A DNA stretch of 64,000 nucleotides from an uncultured Porphyromonadaceae bacterium (GCA_902489275.1 CABTZK010000006.1:25709-89708), one strand, 5' to 3'; shown: positions 35,375-45,303, counted from the first letter of the stretch. The notes: a model not told the origin generated them from the letters alone. Made by a program: numbers and translations.

Positions 35375-35569
35375 AATTAGGAGTTTTTAGAATACAACAC
35401 GCAAAGATAAAGTTTTTTCTTAATAAAAACCTGTAAGACCCTGAAAAAATTACTATGCCACCAGCTATTAAGACTAAAAAACAAAAGCAAGAAAGCAAGC
35501 CAATCATTGACTTTCATCTTATCTTTTGCTCTTTTTCACAAAAAAAATGATGCGTTGAATCTGGACTTT

Positions 35570-36157
35570 TCACTTTAAAAGGAACTCGACCAGCTTACTC
35601 ACTGCCCGGCCACGGTGACTGATCGCATTCTTCTCATTGGCGCTCATCTGGGCAAAGGTACGTCCATCACTCTCGATGGGCTGGAAGATGCTATCGTAGC
35701 CAAAACCGCCCTCGCCATGCCGCTCGGTGAGGATGTGCCCCTCGACCTTGCCCTCGAAGATGTGCAAATCATCTCCTTGCAGCAAAGCCACAGCCGTGCG
35801 AAAACACGCCGTGCGCGCCTCAACTGGCACGTTTTTCATCTTGACAAGCACTTTCTCGATATTCGCCTCGCTATTATGCTCAGGACCCGCATAACGGGCG
35901 CTGTACACACCCGGCTCTCCACCCAAGGCATCAATTTCGAGACCTGTGTCGTCGCTGAAGCAATCATAACCATAATGCTCCTTGACATAGCGCGCTTTGA
36001 TTTCGGCATTGCCCTCAATCGTGGATGCCGTTTCGGGAATATCCTCGTGACAGCCTATCTCGGCCAAACTCACGATGTGGAATTGATGGCCCGCCATTTG
36101 ACGCAATTCCTGCAATTTGTGTGCGTTATTCGTCGCAAAAACGATTGTTTTCATCAT
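35570..36157 (-). CDS. rdgB: Non-canonical purine NTP pyrophosphatase (RdgB/HAM1)
   Basis: 195 residues, with two adjacent ATG codons at the start. It hydrolyses ITP, dITP and XTP to monophosphates and so keeps deaminated purines out of DNA and RNA. Conserved elements are FATNNAHKLQEL at the start, the acidic SDDTGLEIDALGGEPGVYSARYAG site near residue 70, FEGKVEGHI, GFGYDSIFQP, and SHRGRAVSKL at the end. The length is typical. It lies 24 bases downstream of leuS on the same strand and is probably cotranscribed. Confidence 0.96.
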   Translation of the reverse strand: MMKTIVFATNNAHKLQELRQMAGHQFHIVSLAEIGCHEDIPETASTIEGNAEIKARYVKEHYGYDCFSDDTGLEIDALGGEPGVYSARYAGPEHNSEANIEKVLVKMKNVPVEARTACFRTAVALLQGDDLHIFEGKVEGHILTERHGEGGFGYDSIFQPIESDGRTFAQMSANEKNAISHRGRAVSKLVEFLLK

Positions 36158-36181
36158 TAAAAATTAAATAGCAATTTGTAC

Positions 36182-38959
36182 TCAAATCACCACATTCACA
36201 ATCTTGTTGGGCACCACTATGACTTTTTTAGGCGTTTTCCCAGCCAGCCATTTCTCGGCACTCTGGTGATTCAACGCGATGTGTTGCACCTCGTCCTTGT
36301 CAGTTCCGGCTGCCACGTCGATATTGAAGCGGGGCTTGCCGTTAAACAAGACGGTGTACTTCACCGTCGACTCTTTCAGGTATTCCTCGTTCCACTTGGG
36401 CCACTGCGCGTCACACACCGTGGTGTTGTGTCCGAAGGCATGCCAAAACTCCTCACTGATGTGAGGGGCAAATGGCGCTAATATCACTGTCAAAGTCTCA
36501 TAAATGACCTTGCTCCGGCACTTCATGGCAGAGAGCTCGTTGCAGCAAATCATGAAAGCGGCTACGCTGGTGTTGTAACTCAATGCCTCGATGTCGCCAG
36601 TCACTTTCTTGATGAGCTTGTGCAGCGACTTGAGCGCCTCGGCAGTGGGCTGCTCGTCGGTCACTCGCAGACCATTGTCATCAAATACTAAATTCCACAT
36701 TTTTCTCAAGAAGCGGTTCACACCGTCAATGCCATTGGTATCCCAAGGCTTGCTGGCCTCTACGGGACCTAAGAACATCTCGTAGAGCCGCAGCGTGTCG
36801 GCTCCGTAGCGATTCACCACGTCGTCGGGATTCACCACATTGAACATTGATTTCGACATTTTCTCGATAGCCCAGCCGCAAATGTACTTTCCCCGCTCAA
36901 GAATGAACTCAGCATCCTTGAACTCGGGTCTCCATGCCCTGAACTTTTCGATATCAAGCACATCGCTGCTCACCATGTTCACATCGACATGAATGGGAGT
37001 CACTTCATATTCATCTTTCTTGTGATAGGTGACAAAGGTATTACTGTCTTTTATTCGATACACAAAGTTTGACCGACCCTGAATCATGCCCTGATTAAAC
37101 AAGCGCTTAAACGGCTCGATTTCACACACATAACCATGGTCATAGAGAAATTTATTCCAAAAGCGGCTATAAATCAAGTGACCTGTAGCATGCTCCGTTC
37201 CACCTATGTAGAGGTCTACATTGCGCCAGTAGGCATTGGCCTCCTTGCCCACTAACGTCTCGTCGTTGTGCGGGTCCATGTAGCGCAAGTAATAGGCACT
37301 CGAACCAGCGAATCCTGGCATGGTGTTCAATTCAAGTGGGCGACCTTCTTTAGTTACCCAATTTTTAGCGCGACCCAATGGGGGTTCGCCCGTCTCGGTG
37401 GGCAAAAATTTATCAACATCGGGCAACTGCAATGGCAATTCCTGTTCATCAAGGGCCTGTGGCATGCCCTGTTCATCATAGTAAATGGGAAATGGCTCAC
37501 CCCAATAGCGCTGGCGGCTAAATATCGCGTCACGCAAGCGATAATTCACTTTCACGCGGCCGATGCCGGAATCAACAATATATTTTTTTGTTTTGGCAAT
37601 CGCTTCTTTCACCTGCAAGCCATCTAATTGCAGCCGTTCATTGCTTGAGTTCACCATAACACCCTCTTTAGCGTCAAAACTCTCCTGGCTCACATCGGCA
37701 TCCTTTATCAACGGGACGATGGGCAAGTCAAAATGCTTGGCAAAGGCGTAGTCACGACTGTCATGGGCAGGAACGGCCATGATGGCGCCTGTCCCATAAC
37801 CGGCCAACACATAATCACTCACGTAAATGGGAATATTCTTGCCAGTCACTGGGTTCAAAGCATAACTGCCGGTGAACACGCCCGACACTTTCTTCTCGAT
37901 AAGGCGCTCGCGCTCGGTCTTGTGCTTCACCTCGCTGATATATTGCTCAACCGCCTCTTTTTGTTCTGTAGTCACCACCTCGTTCACATACTCGCTCTCG
38001 GGAGCCAGCACCATGAATGTGACACCAAAAATAGTATCGGCGCGCGTGGTGAAAATGAGCAATTGCTGGTCGCTGCCCACCAGTGGAAAAAGCATCTCGG
38101 CACCCTCACTTCGCCCAATCCAATTGCGTTGGGTTTCCTTGATTGAATCGGTCCAGTCAATCGTGTCGAGGTCAGTCAGCAAGCGGCTTGCGTAGGCGCT
38201 CACGCGCAGACACCACTGATTCATCACCTTTTGCTCCACGGGAAAGCCGCCACGCAGCGACACTCCCTCGCTCACCTCATCGTTGGCCAGCACCGTGCCC
38301 AACTTTGGGCACCAGTTCACCATCGTCTTGCCGCGATAGGCAAGGCGGTAATTCATCAAGACGGCATCCTGTTCGGCTCTCGTCATCGCCTTCCACTGGC
38401 CAGCCGTGAACTGGAGTTCCTCGCTACAAGCTGCCTCAAGCCCGGCAGTGCCATGGGTCTTGAAAAATAACTTTAGCTCCTCGATGGGACGTGCCTTGTC
38501 GAGTTTCGTGTCATAATAACTGTTGAACATCTTCAAGAAAGCCCACTGTGTCCACTTGTAATACTTGGGGTCGCAAGTGCGCAACTCGCGATTCCAATCA
38601 TAGCAAAAGCCTATTTTATCCAACTGCTCACGATAACGCGCGATGTTCTTTCGAGTCGTCACCTCGGGGTGTTGCCCCGTCTGAATGGCATATTGCTCGG
38701 CAGGAAGCCCATAGGCATCAAATCCCATTGGATGAAGCACATTAAAGCCTTGCAGCCGCTTGTAGCGCGCGTAGATGTCGCTGGCGATGTAGCCCAGTGG
38801 ATGCCCCACATGCAGCCCCGCTCCACTGGGATAAGGAAACATGTCGAGCACATAATACTTGGGGCGACTGTTGTCGATTTCGACTTGATAGGTGTGATGT
38901 TCACGCCAATACTGTTGCCACTTCTTCTCAATGTCTTTGAACTTATATTCCATCGTCAA
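36182..38959 (-). CDS. leuS: Leucyl-tRNA synthetase
   Basis: 925 residues, with ATG codons at 38959 and 38953 as possible starts. It charges tRNA-Leu in the cytoplasm. The class I HIGH motif is HVGHPLGY near residue 48, the editing domain (CP1) holds the TRADTIFGVTFMVL segment near 310 and the GTGAIMAVPAHDSRD loop near 393, and KMSKS is near residue 711, all as expected for the family. This gene and the divergent polyprenyl synthetase flank the candidate origin. Confidence 0.97.
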   Translation of the reverse strand: MTMEYKFKDIEKKWQQYWREHHTYQVEIDNSRPKYYVLDMFPYPSGAGLHVGHPLGYIASDIYARYKRLQGFNVLHPMGFDAYGLPAEQYAIQTGQHPEVTTRKNIARYREQLDKIGFCYDWNRELRTCDPKYYKWTQWAFLKMFNSYYDTKLDKARPIEELKLFFKTHGTAGLEAACSEELQFTAGQWKAMTRAEQDAVLMNYRLAYRGKTMVNWCPKLGTVLANDEVSEGVSLRGGFPVEQKVMNQWCLRVSAYASRLLTDLDTIDWTDSIKETQRNWIGRSEGAEMLFPLVGSDQQLLIFTTRADTIFGVTFMVLAPESEYVNEVVTTEQKEAVEQYISEVKHKTERERLIEKKVSGVFTGSYALNPVTGKNIPIYVSDYVLAGYGTGAIMAVPAHDSRDYAFAKHFDLPIVPLIKDADVSQESFDAKEGVMVNSSNERLQLDGLQVKEAIAKTKKYIVDSGIGRVKVNYRLRDAIFSRQRYWGEPFPIYYDEQGMPQALDEQELPLQLPDVDKFLPTETGEPPLGRAKNWVTKEGRPLELNTMPGFAGSSAYYLRYMDPHNDETLVGKEANAYWRNVDLYIGGTEHATGHLIYSRFWNKFLYDHGYVCEIEPFKRLFNQGMIQGRSNFVYRIKDSNTFVTYHKKDEYEVTPIHVDVNMVSSDVLDIEKFRAWRPEFKDAEFILERGKYICGWAIEKMSKSMFNVVNPDDVVNRYGADTLRLYEMFLGPVEASKPWDTNGIDGVNRFLRKMWNLVFDDNGLRVTDEQPTAEALKSLHKLIKKVTGDIEALSYNTSVAAFMICCNELSAMKCRSKVIYETLTVILAPFAPHISEEFWHAFGHNTTVCDAQWPKWNEEYLKESTVKYTVLFNGKPRFNIDVAAGTDKDEVQHIALNHQSAEKWLAGKTPKKVIVVPNKIVNVVI

Positions 38960-39556
38960 AATATCTTTTTAAATGCTGTCAAAATAAAATCCTCACCAAC
39001 GGATTTTTAGACAGTCATAATATCTATATGTTTTAATTTTTAATTTTAAAAATAAATAGGAATGATGCTATTATAAGGTTGTTAATTGTCGTCATAACTT
39101 TTTTATCAAAAATTTTGAAATCAAGTTATTAAACTTCCAGTTTGGTTTATTGATGAAATATTGACAACTTTAAAAATTGAAAATAAGCCATTTCCAAACT
39201 TCATGAACACCCTGTTAAAAGTGTGCAAAGTTAATAAATTCTTTCCTTTTAGCCTATTAAAAGTTGATGAAAACGGTGTTAAATGATGAACGACAAAAAT
39301 GTGCCAACTCATTTTGAAAAGATAAAAAATGAATGTAAGCCATGACGATTTTGAAAAGTCAAGTTTTTTGTGATTTATTTATCATCAACTTTTTATCCAC
39401 CAATCATCAAGTTATGAACAAGTTATAAACGGTATTCACTCAAATTCATGAAGTACGAAAATAATTAATTATCAATTATTTAGCAATCGTAGGGGAATTA
39501 TTTTAAATAAAACATTATTCAGGCAAAGAATTATTCGTAATTTTGCAAAGCAAAAT
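38960..39556. other. Candidate chromosomal replication origin (oriC)
   Basis: 597 non-coding bases, very AT-rich, between divergent leuS and the polyprenyl synthetase gene. DnaA-box-like sites (consensus TTATNCACA) are TTATCCACC (39393-39401), TTATGAACA (39412-39420) and TTATAAACG (39423-39431), with TTATCATCA at 39379 and further partial matches to the left. A direct repeat AAGTTATNAAC occurs at 39410 and 39421 and nearly again near 39124. In lines counted by hand, the + strand is C-rich on most lines to the left and G-rich on most lines to the right. The opposite reading is a plain AT-rich divergent promoter region. Confidence 0.6.
39538..39545 (+). promoter_or_regulatory. -7 box of the polyprenyl synthetase gene
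   Basis: TAATTTTG, 11 bases before the ATG, so the leader would be about six bases. It lies at the right edge of the candidate origin. Confidence 0.55.
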
Positions 39557-40531
39557 ATGGCAACACTCGAACAAATACAGGAGACGATAAAACCAGAATT
39601 GGCGCGGTTAAACGACATTATCGTCACCACACTGCATAGTAACAGTGCACTTACCGACCACATTGTGACCGAGTATTTGCGCACTAAGGGCAAGCAACTA
39701 CGTCCCATCATGGTCTTGCTAAGCGCAAAGCTATTTGAGGGCATTAATGAGCGCGTGCTTTATGCGGCCGCGGCCATTGAGTTGCTGCACAACGCCTCGC
39801 TCATCCATGACGACGTGATAGACCAAAGCATGGCACGTCGCGGCGCAGCCACCATCAACAGCGTGTGGGACAATCATGTGGCAGTGTTGGTGGGCGACTA
39901 CTTTGTGAGCGGTGCGCTCAAGTGCGCGGTGCGCTCGAAGCATTCAGGCGTGTTGTTGTCGCTCTCTAATATGGGGGCTGACCTGTCGATGGGCGAAATT
40001 GACCAGATCGACAATGCGCGGCATCGTGACATCACCGAGCACACCTACATGAACATCATTCGCCGCAAGACGGCCTCGCTGTTTACCAGTTGCGTGGAAG
40101 TGGGGGGACTCACGGCGGGTGCGAGTCGAGTGCAGCTCCAGCGACTCATGAAGTTTGCCGATTTATTAGGGCAATGTTTTCAAATTAAGGACGACACTTT
40201 TGACTATTTCAGCGATCCCATCATCGGCAAGCCCACAGGCAACGACTTGCGCGAGCGTAAGATCACGTTGCCGCTCATCTATGCGCTTGGCCGCAAGGAA
40301 CTGCCTAAACATGAGGAAATGAATCAGTTGGTGCACAAGCCTGAACTCACCGATGGGGATATTGACCAGTTAGTGAATTTTGCCAAGGAGAATGGCGGCA
40401 TTGACTATGCTTTTCACGTGATGGAGCAGATGCGCGTCGAGGCCGATACCCATCTCGACGGATTTCCTCACAGCGAGACTACCGATGCTTTCAAGAGCAT
40501 CTTCTCGTATATCATCACGAGAGATAAATAG
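39557..40531 (+). CDS. Trans-polyprenyl diphosphate synthase
   Basis: 324 residues. It condenses isopentenyl diphosphate units onto an allylic primer to give the long isoprenoid tail of menaquinone; octaprenyl-type (IspB) is the likeliest function from length and context-free similarity, but chain length cannot be read with confidence. The first aspartate-rich motif is LIHDDVIDQS with RRG following (residues about 80-95), and the second is IKDDTFDYFSD near residue 208. rnhB follows closely on the same strand. Confidence 0.92.
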   Translation: MATLEQIQETIKPELARLNDIIVTTLHSNSALTDHIVTEYLRTKGKQLRPIMVLLSAKLFEGINERVLYAAAAIELLHNASLIHDDVIDQSMARRGAATINSVWDNHVAVLVGDYFVSGALKCAVRSKHSGVLLSLSNMGADLSMGEIDQIDNARHRDITEHTYMNIIRRKTASLFTSCVEVGGLTAGASRVQLQRLMKFADLLGQCFQIKDDTFDYFSDPIIGKPTGNDLRERKITLPLIYALGRKELPKHEEMNQLVHKPELTDGDIDQLVNFAKENGGIDYAFHVMEQMRVEADTHLDGFPHSETTDAFKSIFSYIITRDK

Positions 40532-40599
40532 CGGTTAGGACGGTAGAACAAGTGTCACGGAAAATCGAAATTGACAACTTCGATACATGTTTCTATACA

Positions 40600-41196
40600 A
40601 TGGAGTTGCAACGGTACATCATCAAAGGTCGCATCGAGGCCGGCTGTGACGAGGCTGGCCGGGGACCACTTGCTGGGCCGGTGACGGCTGCTGCTGTGAT
40701 TTTGCCCTCTGACTTCCACAACGAGCTCATCGACGACAGCAAGAAACTCACCGAGGGCAAGCGCAACTTGTTGCGCCCCGTCATCGAAGAGCAGGCAATG
40801 GCCTGGGCAGTGGCCATGGTGTGGCCCGAGGAAATAGACCGTATCAATATTCTCAATGCCAGTATCTTAGCGATGCACCGAGCACTCGACCAGCTCCAAG
40901 TGCGTCCAGAATTCATCCTTGTCGATGGCAACAGGTTCAAGCCTTATGGCGACATCCCCTACGAGACCATTGTGAAAGGCGATGGCAAGATGATGGCAAT
41001 CGCTGCGGCCAGCATCTTAGCCAAAACCCATCGCGACGAGTATATGCGACGCCTCGCAAGAGCCTATCCGCAATATGGCTGGGAACACAACATGGGCTAT
41101 CCCACCAAGGCTCATTACCAGGCCATTGGGCAATATGGCATCACCCCGCATCATCGGAAATCGTTTACGCTGAATCACCAACTTCGCCTTTTCTAA
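40600..41196 (+). CDS. rnhB: Ribonuclease HII
   Basis: 198 residues from the ATG at 40600; the frame is open to a GTG at 40552, but the added 16 residues do not fit the family. RNase HII cuts 5' of ribonucleotides in RNA-DNA hybrids and starts ribonucleotide excision repair. The catalytic GCDEAGRGPLAGPV motif begins at residue 14, the FILVDGNRF motif holds the third Asp near residue 105, and the KGDGK and ASILAKTHRDEYM segments follow. It lies about 70 bases after the polyprenyl synthetase. Confidence 0.96.
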   Translation: MELQRYIIKGRIEAGCDEAGRGPLAGPVTAAAVILPSDFHNELIDDSKKLTEGKRNLLRPVIEEQAMAWAVAMVWPEEIDRINILNASILAMHRALDQLQVRPEFILVDGNRFKPYGDIPYETIVKGDGKMMAIAAASILAKTHRDEYMRRLARAYPQYGWEHNMGYPTKAHYQAIGQYGITPHHRKSFTLNHQLRLF

Positions 41197-41232
41197 ATAG
41201 CGCTGATTTTTCGCCATTCAAGAATATTTCAT

Positions 41233-41240
41233 TATTTTTG
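41233..41240 (+). promoter_or_regulatory. -7 box upstream of the glycosyltransferase gene
   Basis: TATTTTTG followed by CAGGG, about 27 bases before the ATG at 41267. Confidence 0.5.
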
Positions 41241-41266
41241 CAGGGAAACTGATTAATTTTGACATC

Positions 41267-42001
41267 ATGATATCCATCACCAATATGGAGGCAGTTCACA
41301 TGATTACTCCTGTCAAAGACTCCATCGAGTCGACGATGAGGACCATCCAGGCTATTGCAGGCTCCAATTGCGACTTCCCCCACTCCTACACCGTCTACAA
41401 TGACTTTAGCACCCCCGAGAACACAAGCCAACTCGAAGAGGCCGCCCAGCAATATGGGTTTAAGCTCGTCAACTTGGCTGATGTGACGAGTCACCCCTCT
41501 CCCAACTACCTGCTTGTATTGCAAATGGCGCAGCGTCAAGCCATCGAAAGCCATGCGGGGCTGCTCATCGTGGAATCGGACGTGACGGTAGCTCCCGATT
41601 CGCTTCAGCGCCTCATCGATGGAGCTATGGCTCGCCCCAAGTGCGGCATAGCCGCCGCCGTGACCACCGATGAGGCTGGCAACATCAACTACCCCTATCT
41701 CCATGCCAAAGGCCATGAAAATCAAATTCTCAACACCAAGAAGCATTGCAGCTTTTGTTGCTCGTTGCTCACGCTCGACTTCTTGCGGCAATTTGACTTC
41801 GCGACCCTTGACCCGGCAAAGAACTGGTTTGATGTGACAATTTCCCATGAATCGCTCAGCCGGGGGTTTCACAACTACTTGTTCACCACGATTCCTGTGG
41901 TGCATCACCCGCATTCCAGCCGTCCCTGGAAAAAATTGAAATATCGGCATCCGCTGCTGTACTACTGGAGAAAATTCACGAAAGGACTTGATAAAATCTA
42001 A
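41267..42001 (+). CDS. Family 2-type glycosyltransferase
   Basis: 244 residues; in-frame ATG codons at 41285 and 41300 are alternative starts. The N-terminal GT-A fold shows MITPVKDSIESTMRTI, then SYTVYNDFSTPENT with the nucleotide-sugar-contacting Asp, and LLIVESDVTVAPDSL as the acidic DxD-like motif near residue 105. No membrane segment is visible. Donor and acceptor are unknown. The NAD-dependent epimerase 15 bases downstream suggests a sugar-modification pair, perhaps for surface glycan or a glycosylated protein. Confidence 0.75.
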   Translation: MISITNMEAVHMITPVKDSIESTMRTIQAIAGSNCDFPHSYTVYNDFSTPENTSQLEEAAQQYGFKLVNLADVTSHPSPNYLLVLQMAQRQAIESHAGLLIVESDVTVAPDSLQRLIDGAMARPKCGIAAAVTTDEAGNINYPYLHAKGHENQILNTKKHCSFCCSLLTLDFLRQFDFATLDPAKNWFDVTISHESLSRGFHNYLFTTIPVVHHPHSSRPWKKLKYRHPLLYYWRKFTKGLDKI

Positions 42002-42015
42002 GTAAAAAAATAGCT

Positions 42016-43032
42016 ATGGCAAAAAGAATACTGGTCACTGGCGCGGGAGGGTTTATTGGTGGCTTCATTGTGCAAGCCGCTATCGGCAAGGGCTATGAGA
42101 CCTGGGCGGCAGTGCGAAAAACCACTAACCGCAAATTTTTGGGAGACGAGCGAATCCACTTGATTGAGCTCGACTTTACCGACCCAGTCGCGCTCAAGGG
42201 CGCGTTGCAGCGGGCCATCGGGGAAAATGGGGGCAAGTGGGACTACGTGGTACACAACTTGGGTGCTACCAAGGCCAGGAATTACATGGAATTTGAACAC
42301 GTCAACTATGGCTACACGCGCTTGCTTGTCGAGACGCTCAAGGCGCTTGATGCCGTGCCCGAGATGTTCCTGCTCATGAGCAGCCTGAGCGTGATGGGTC
42401 AAGGCGACGAGGGCGGCTACACCCCATTTCGCGCAACCGATACCCCATCGCCCAACACCTACTATGGCATGTCGAAGGCCAAGGCCGAGACCTACTTGGC
42501 TCTGCAAGCGAGCTGGTTGCCCTACACGATTTTCCGCTGCACGGGGGTCTACGGTCCTCACGAGCGTGACTACTACCTCATGATGAAAAGCATCAAGCAG
42601 GGGTTTGATTTCAGCGTGGGCTTCAAGCGTCAGATGCTCACTTTCCTCTATGTCAAGGATCTCGCCGATGCCGTGATGCAGGCGCTTGATGCAGGACCCA
42701 AGCGGCGAGCCTATTTCATCAGCGAAGACCGAGCCTATAGCCAAAAGGAATTTCGGGAGATTGTTCTCAAGGAGTTAAACAAGGCGTTCGTGATTCCCAT
42801 CAAGGCGCCATTGTGGGTGCTTCATCTCCTTTGCGCTTGCGGCAGCCTTTACAGCAAGTTTTCGGGAAAAGCCACGCTCTTCAACCGCGACAAGTACAAT
42901 ATCCTCAAGCAACGCAACTGGCAGTGCGACATCAGCGACACCCGGCGTGACCTTGGCTTTGCCCCTCGCTACTCGCTCCAGGAGGGCATTCGCGAGACGG
43001 TGGCGTGGTATAAAGCCGCCGGCTGGTTGTAG
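42016..43032 (+). CDS. NAD-dependent epimerase/dehydratase
   Basis: 338 residues of the extended short-chain dehydrogenase fold. The NAD-binding glycine motif is VTGAGGFIGGFIV (residues 7-19), the catalytic pair is YYGMSKAKAE (Tyr-x-x-x-Lys) near residue 152, and the substrate region includes RCTGVYGPHERDYY. The exact sugar substrate is unknown. The gene runs with the glycosyltransferase in a two-gene unit and converges on the outer-membrane protein gene. Confidence 0.88.
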   Translation: MAKRILVTGAGGFIGGFIVQAAIGKGYETWAAVRKTTNRKFLGDERIHLIELDFTDPVALKGALQRAIGENGGKWDYVVHNLGATKARNYMEFEHVNYGYTRLLVETLKALDAVPEMFLLMSSLSVMGQGDEGGYTPFRATDTPSPNTYYGMSKAKAETYLALQASWLPYTIFRCTGVYGPHERDYYLMMKSIKQGFDFSVGFKRQMLTFLYVKDLADAVMQALDAGPKRRAYFISEDRAYSQKEFREIVLKELNKAFVIPIKAPLWVLHLLCACGSLYSKFSGKATLFNRDKYNILKQRNWQCDISDTRRDLGFAPRYSLQEGIRETVAWYKAAGWL

Positions 43033-43085
43033 CCACTCTCCCACCCCGCCAGTCGCCAGCGCTGAAAAATCAATCATTGAATTTC

Positions 43086-45170
43086 CTAATATCCCATTCT
43101 TGAAGTATCAACTTCCTTGATGCGCTTACGCTTGTAATTCCCGAATTTGAAAATGATAGAGAGATTGGCTGTTATCCAATTTTGGCAAACATTCATGGAA
43201 AAGTCTTGATTTCCAAGTTTTGAATGGACCTTGAACTTGCTGTTACTAAGGTTATTCCCCGAAAGAACTACATTCCACTTCTTATCAGCTGATGCCCAGC
43301 GCAAGGTAGCATTGAGTTGAAAGAGATTTTTTATATCATAAACACCTTGAATGGCATTGGACTGAAAGAATGGATTGAGAATAAATCGTATATTCGCCTG
43401 TTTGCTTAGAAGAAATGATGCCATACCTCCCGTAATGGCACTGAATTTATTACGGCTAAATGGCAAATCGAAAAAATCGTCGCATTGATCGATGGTGTAT
43501 TGTCCAACTGCAAAAACGTTTCCATTCAACCATTGTCCGGCTGAAAATTGAGCAGATGCCTGAATGCCGTATGCGTTCCTGTAATTGAAGTTTACCTGTT
43601 TCATAATCACCGCAAGACGGTCAGATGGTTGGTAAGGTAATTGTGCGGAGAAATTGGGCTGGAAGTCCGTGAATGCCACGAAAGTATAACGTCTGTTCAA
43701 CTGCCACATCAATGAAAGATTATAGCAACTTGTCGGCTTTAAATTGGGATTTCCCCAAATTTCAGAATAGGTAGAAGAGTAGTAAATGCTATTCATTGTA
43801 CTCCAGTAACTTGGATATTCCGCATTGGAGCTGAAAGACAGGTTGAGCAAGTGATGCTCATTCACATTCCAAGTGGCATTAACGGTGGGATAAACTCTCC
43901 ATTCATTCCATTGTGGGGTATGGAAGTTTTCGGCAGCAACCGAAGCATCAATAGTCACATCCTTTCCAATTTGTTTGTTGAACCCAAAGTATGTATTTGC
44001 AATGCGTTCGTCAATATCAACATGGCTTGTAGCCTCAGGCAGCGTTTCCCCTTTTGGTGTCTGTGTGGTCTGAAAACTGTTGTTATTGGTGAATTGTGCT
44101 TTCGCTCCATACGAAAGTCCCCATCCGTTTTGCAATGAATGCATTTGGTCGATAGCAACCATCCATTTATTGATTTTCTGCTTACTATTTGCCAGAAGAT
44201 TCTTTTCCGTTTCATTTAGGTGTCCATCAAGTGATTGGCTTTTAGGCGCTTCATAATTTGTGTATGATGCGCTGACTTGCAAACCAAACGGCAGACGATA
44301 ATATAAATCCACGTTATGCAGATAATTGTGTTCTTTGCTGGATTGCTTTGAGAGACTGCTCCCTGTCGTATGGTTGTTTGACTTATCGTATGCCCAACTT
44401 CCTGTATATGCCAGATTCAAGGAATGATTCTCTGCAAACTGATAACCAAAATCAGCGCGGTACTTATGAGCGTGTCCTTTGTCTCTATTTGTAGTGTTAT
44501 CATAATAAGCTATTTTTTCATGATGCAAAGGATGTTGCGCTCCATGTTCTGCTTTGGCAAAAGTGTTGATATTTGTATAAGAATAGCTGGCATCAATTGT
44601 CAGTTTACCATTAGAATACAAAAGGCTCCCTTTCGTTCCGCCCGATGTGTATTTGCTTTGCACATAATCTCCTTGTATCTGCCCTGAAAAGTGTTTTTTG
44701 CCCTTATGACTTTTAGTCACGATATTTAAGGCCGCTCCGCGCACATGATAGCGGGCAGGCGTGGAGAGCATAAACTCTACTTTTTCAACCTGTTCGGCAG
44801 GCATCATTTTCAGTCGGTCTACAACTTGCTGGTAACTCATTGTATTTACCTTTCCATCAATGATCAGTGTAAGCGGTTGTCCTGCGAAATGAACATCTTC
44901 ATCTTTCGCATTGATACCTGGAATATTTTTCAAGGCATCAAATGCGTTATCAGCAGGAATACGTTCCAGCAATATAGGCATATTATAAGATAATTTACCA
45001 TCTTCCAATTTCACGATAGGGCGCTCTCCAACCACCATAATCTCTGGTAAGTTCTCATAAAGACTGGCAATATCCAAACTGTCAGCCTGGTTTGTCTTTG
45101 CAGCATCTTGGCCGTGTGCAGAAAAAGAGATAAAACAAAGAATTGCTGCTATTGTAAGTAGTTTGCTCAT
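43086..45170 (-). CDS. TonB-dependent receptor-like outer-membrane beta-barrel protein, atypical low GC
   Basis: 694 residues from the ATG at 45170, chosen because it starts a signal peptide (MSKLLTIAAI to SAHGQ); the frame extends 32 codons further upstream. A plug-like domain (about 40-165: VVGERPIV, AFDALKNIPGINA, LTLIIDGKVNTM, EQVEKVEFM) precedes a long beta-barrel of about 500 residues. No carboxypeptidase-like or secretin domain was found, and no TonB box is certain. The substrate is unknown; the whole layout resembles the protein at 52469. The coding sequence is roughly 30-45 per cent GC in counted lines, clearly below its neighbours, which suggests recent acquisition. Confidence 0.8.
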   Translation of the reverse strand: MSKLLTIAAILCFISFSAHGQDAAKTNQADSLDIASLYENLPEIMVVGERPIVKLEDGKLSYNMPILLERIPADNAFDALKNIPGINAKDEDVHFAGQPLTLIIDGKVNTMSYQQVVDRLKMMPAEQVEKVEFMLSTPARYHVRGAALNIVTKSHKGKKHFSGQIQGDYVQSKYTSGGTKGSLLYSNGKLTIDASYSYTNINTFAKAEHGAQHPLHHEKIAYYDNTTNRDKGHAHKYRADFGYQFAENHSLNLAYTGSWAYDKSNNHTTGSSLSKQSSKEHNYLHNVDLYYRLPFGLQVSASYTNYEAPKSQSLDGHLNETEKNLLANSKQKINKWMVAIDQMHSLQNGWGLSYGAKAQFTNNNSFQTTQTPKGETLPEATSHVDIDERIANTYFGFNKQIGKDVTIDASVAAENFHTPQWNEWRVYPTVNATWNVNEHHLLNLSFSSNAEYPSYWSTMNSIYYSSTYSEIWGNPNLKPTSCYNLSLMWQLNRRYTFVAFTDFQPNFSAQLPYQPSDRLAVIMKQVNFNYRNAYGIQASAQFSAGQWLNGNVFAVGQYTIDQCDDFFDLPFSRNKFSAITGGMASFLLSKQANIRFILNPFFQSNAIQGVYDIKNLFQLNATLRWASADKKWNVVLSGNNLSNSKFKVHSKLGNQDFSMNVCQNWITANLSIIFKFGNYKRKRIKEVDTSRMGY

Positions 45171-45303
45171 CTTATTGATGTTTTTTTCGGGTGTCTTTGG
45201 GCAGAGTAGTCTCCATCCATTTACAAAAGTATAAAAAATCTGTGATAATCCGCTCAATGCTGGCAAATGATTAGTTTTCCGAGGTTATTTCAGAGATTTT
45301 GTG

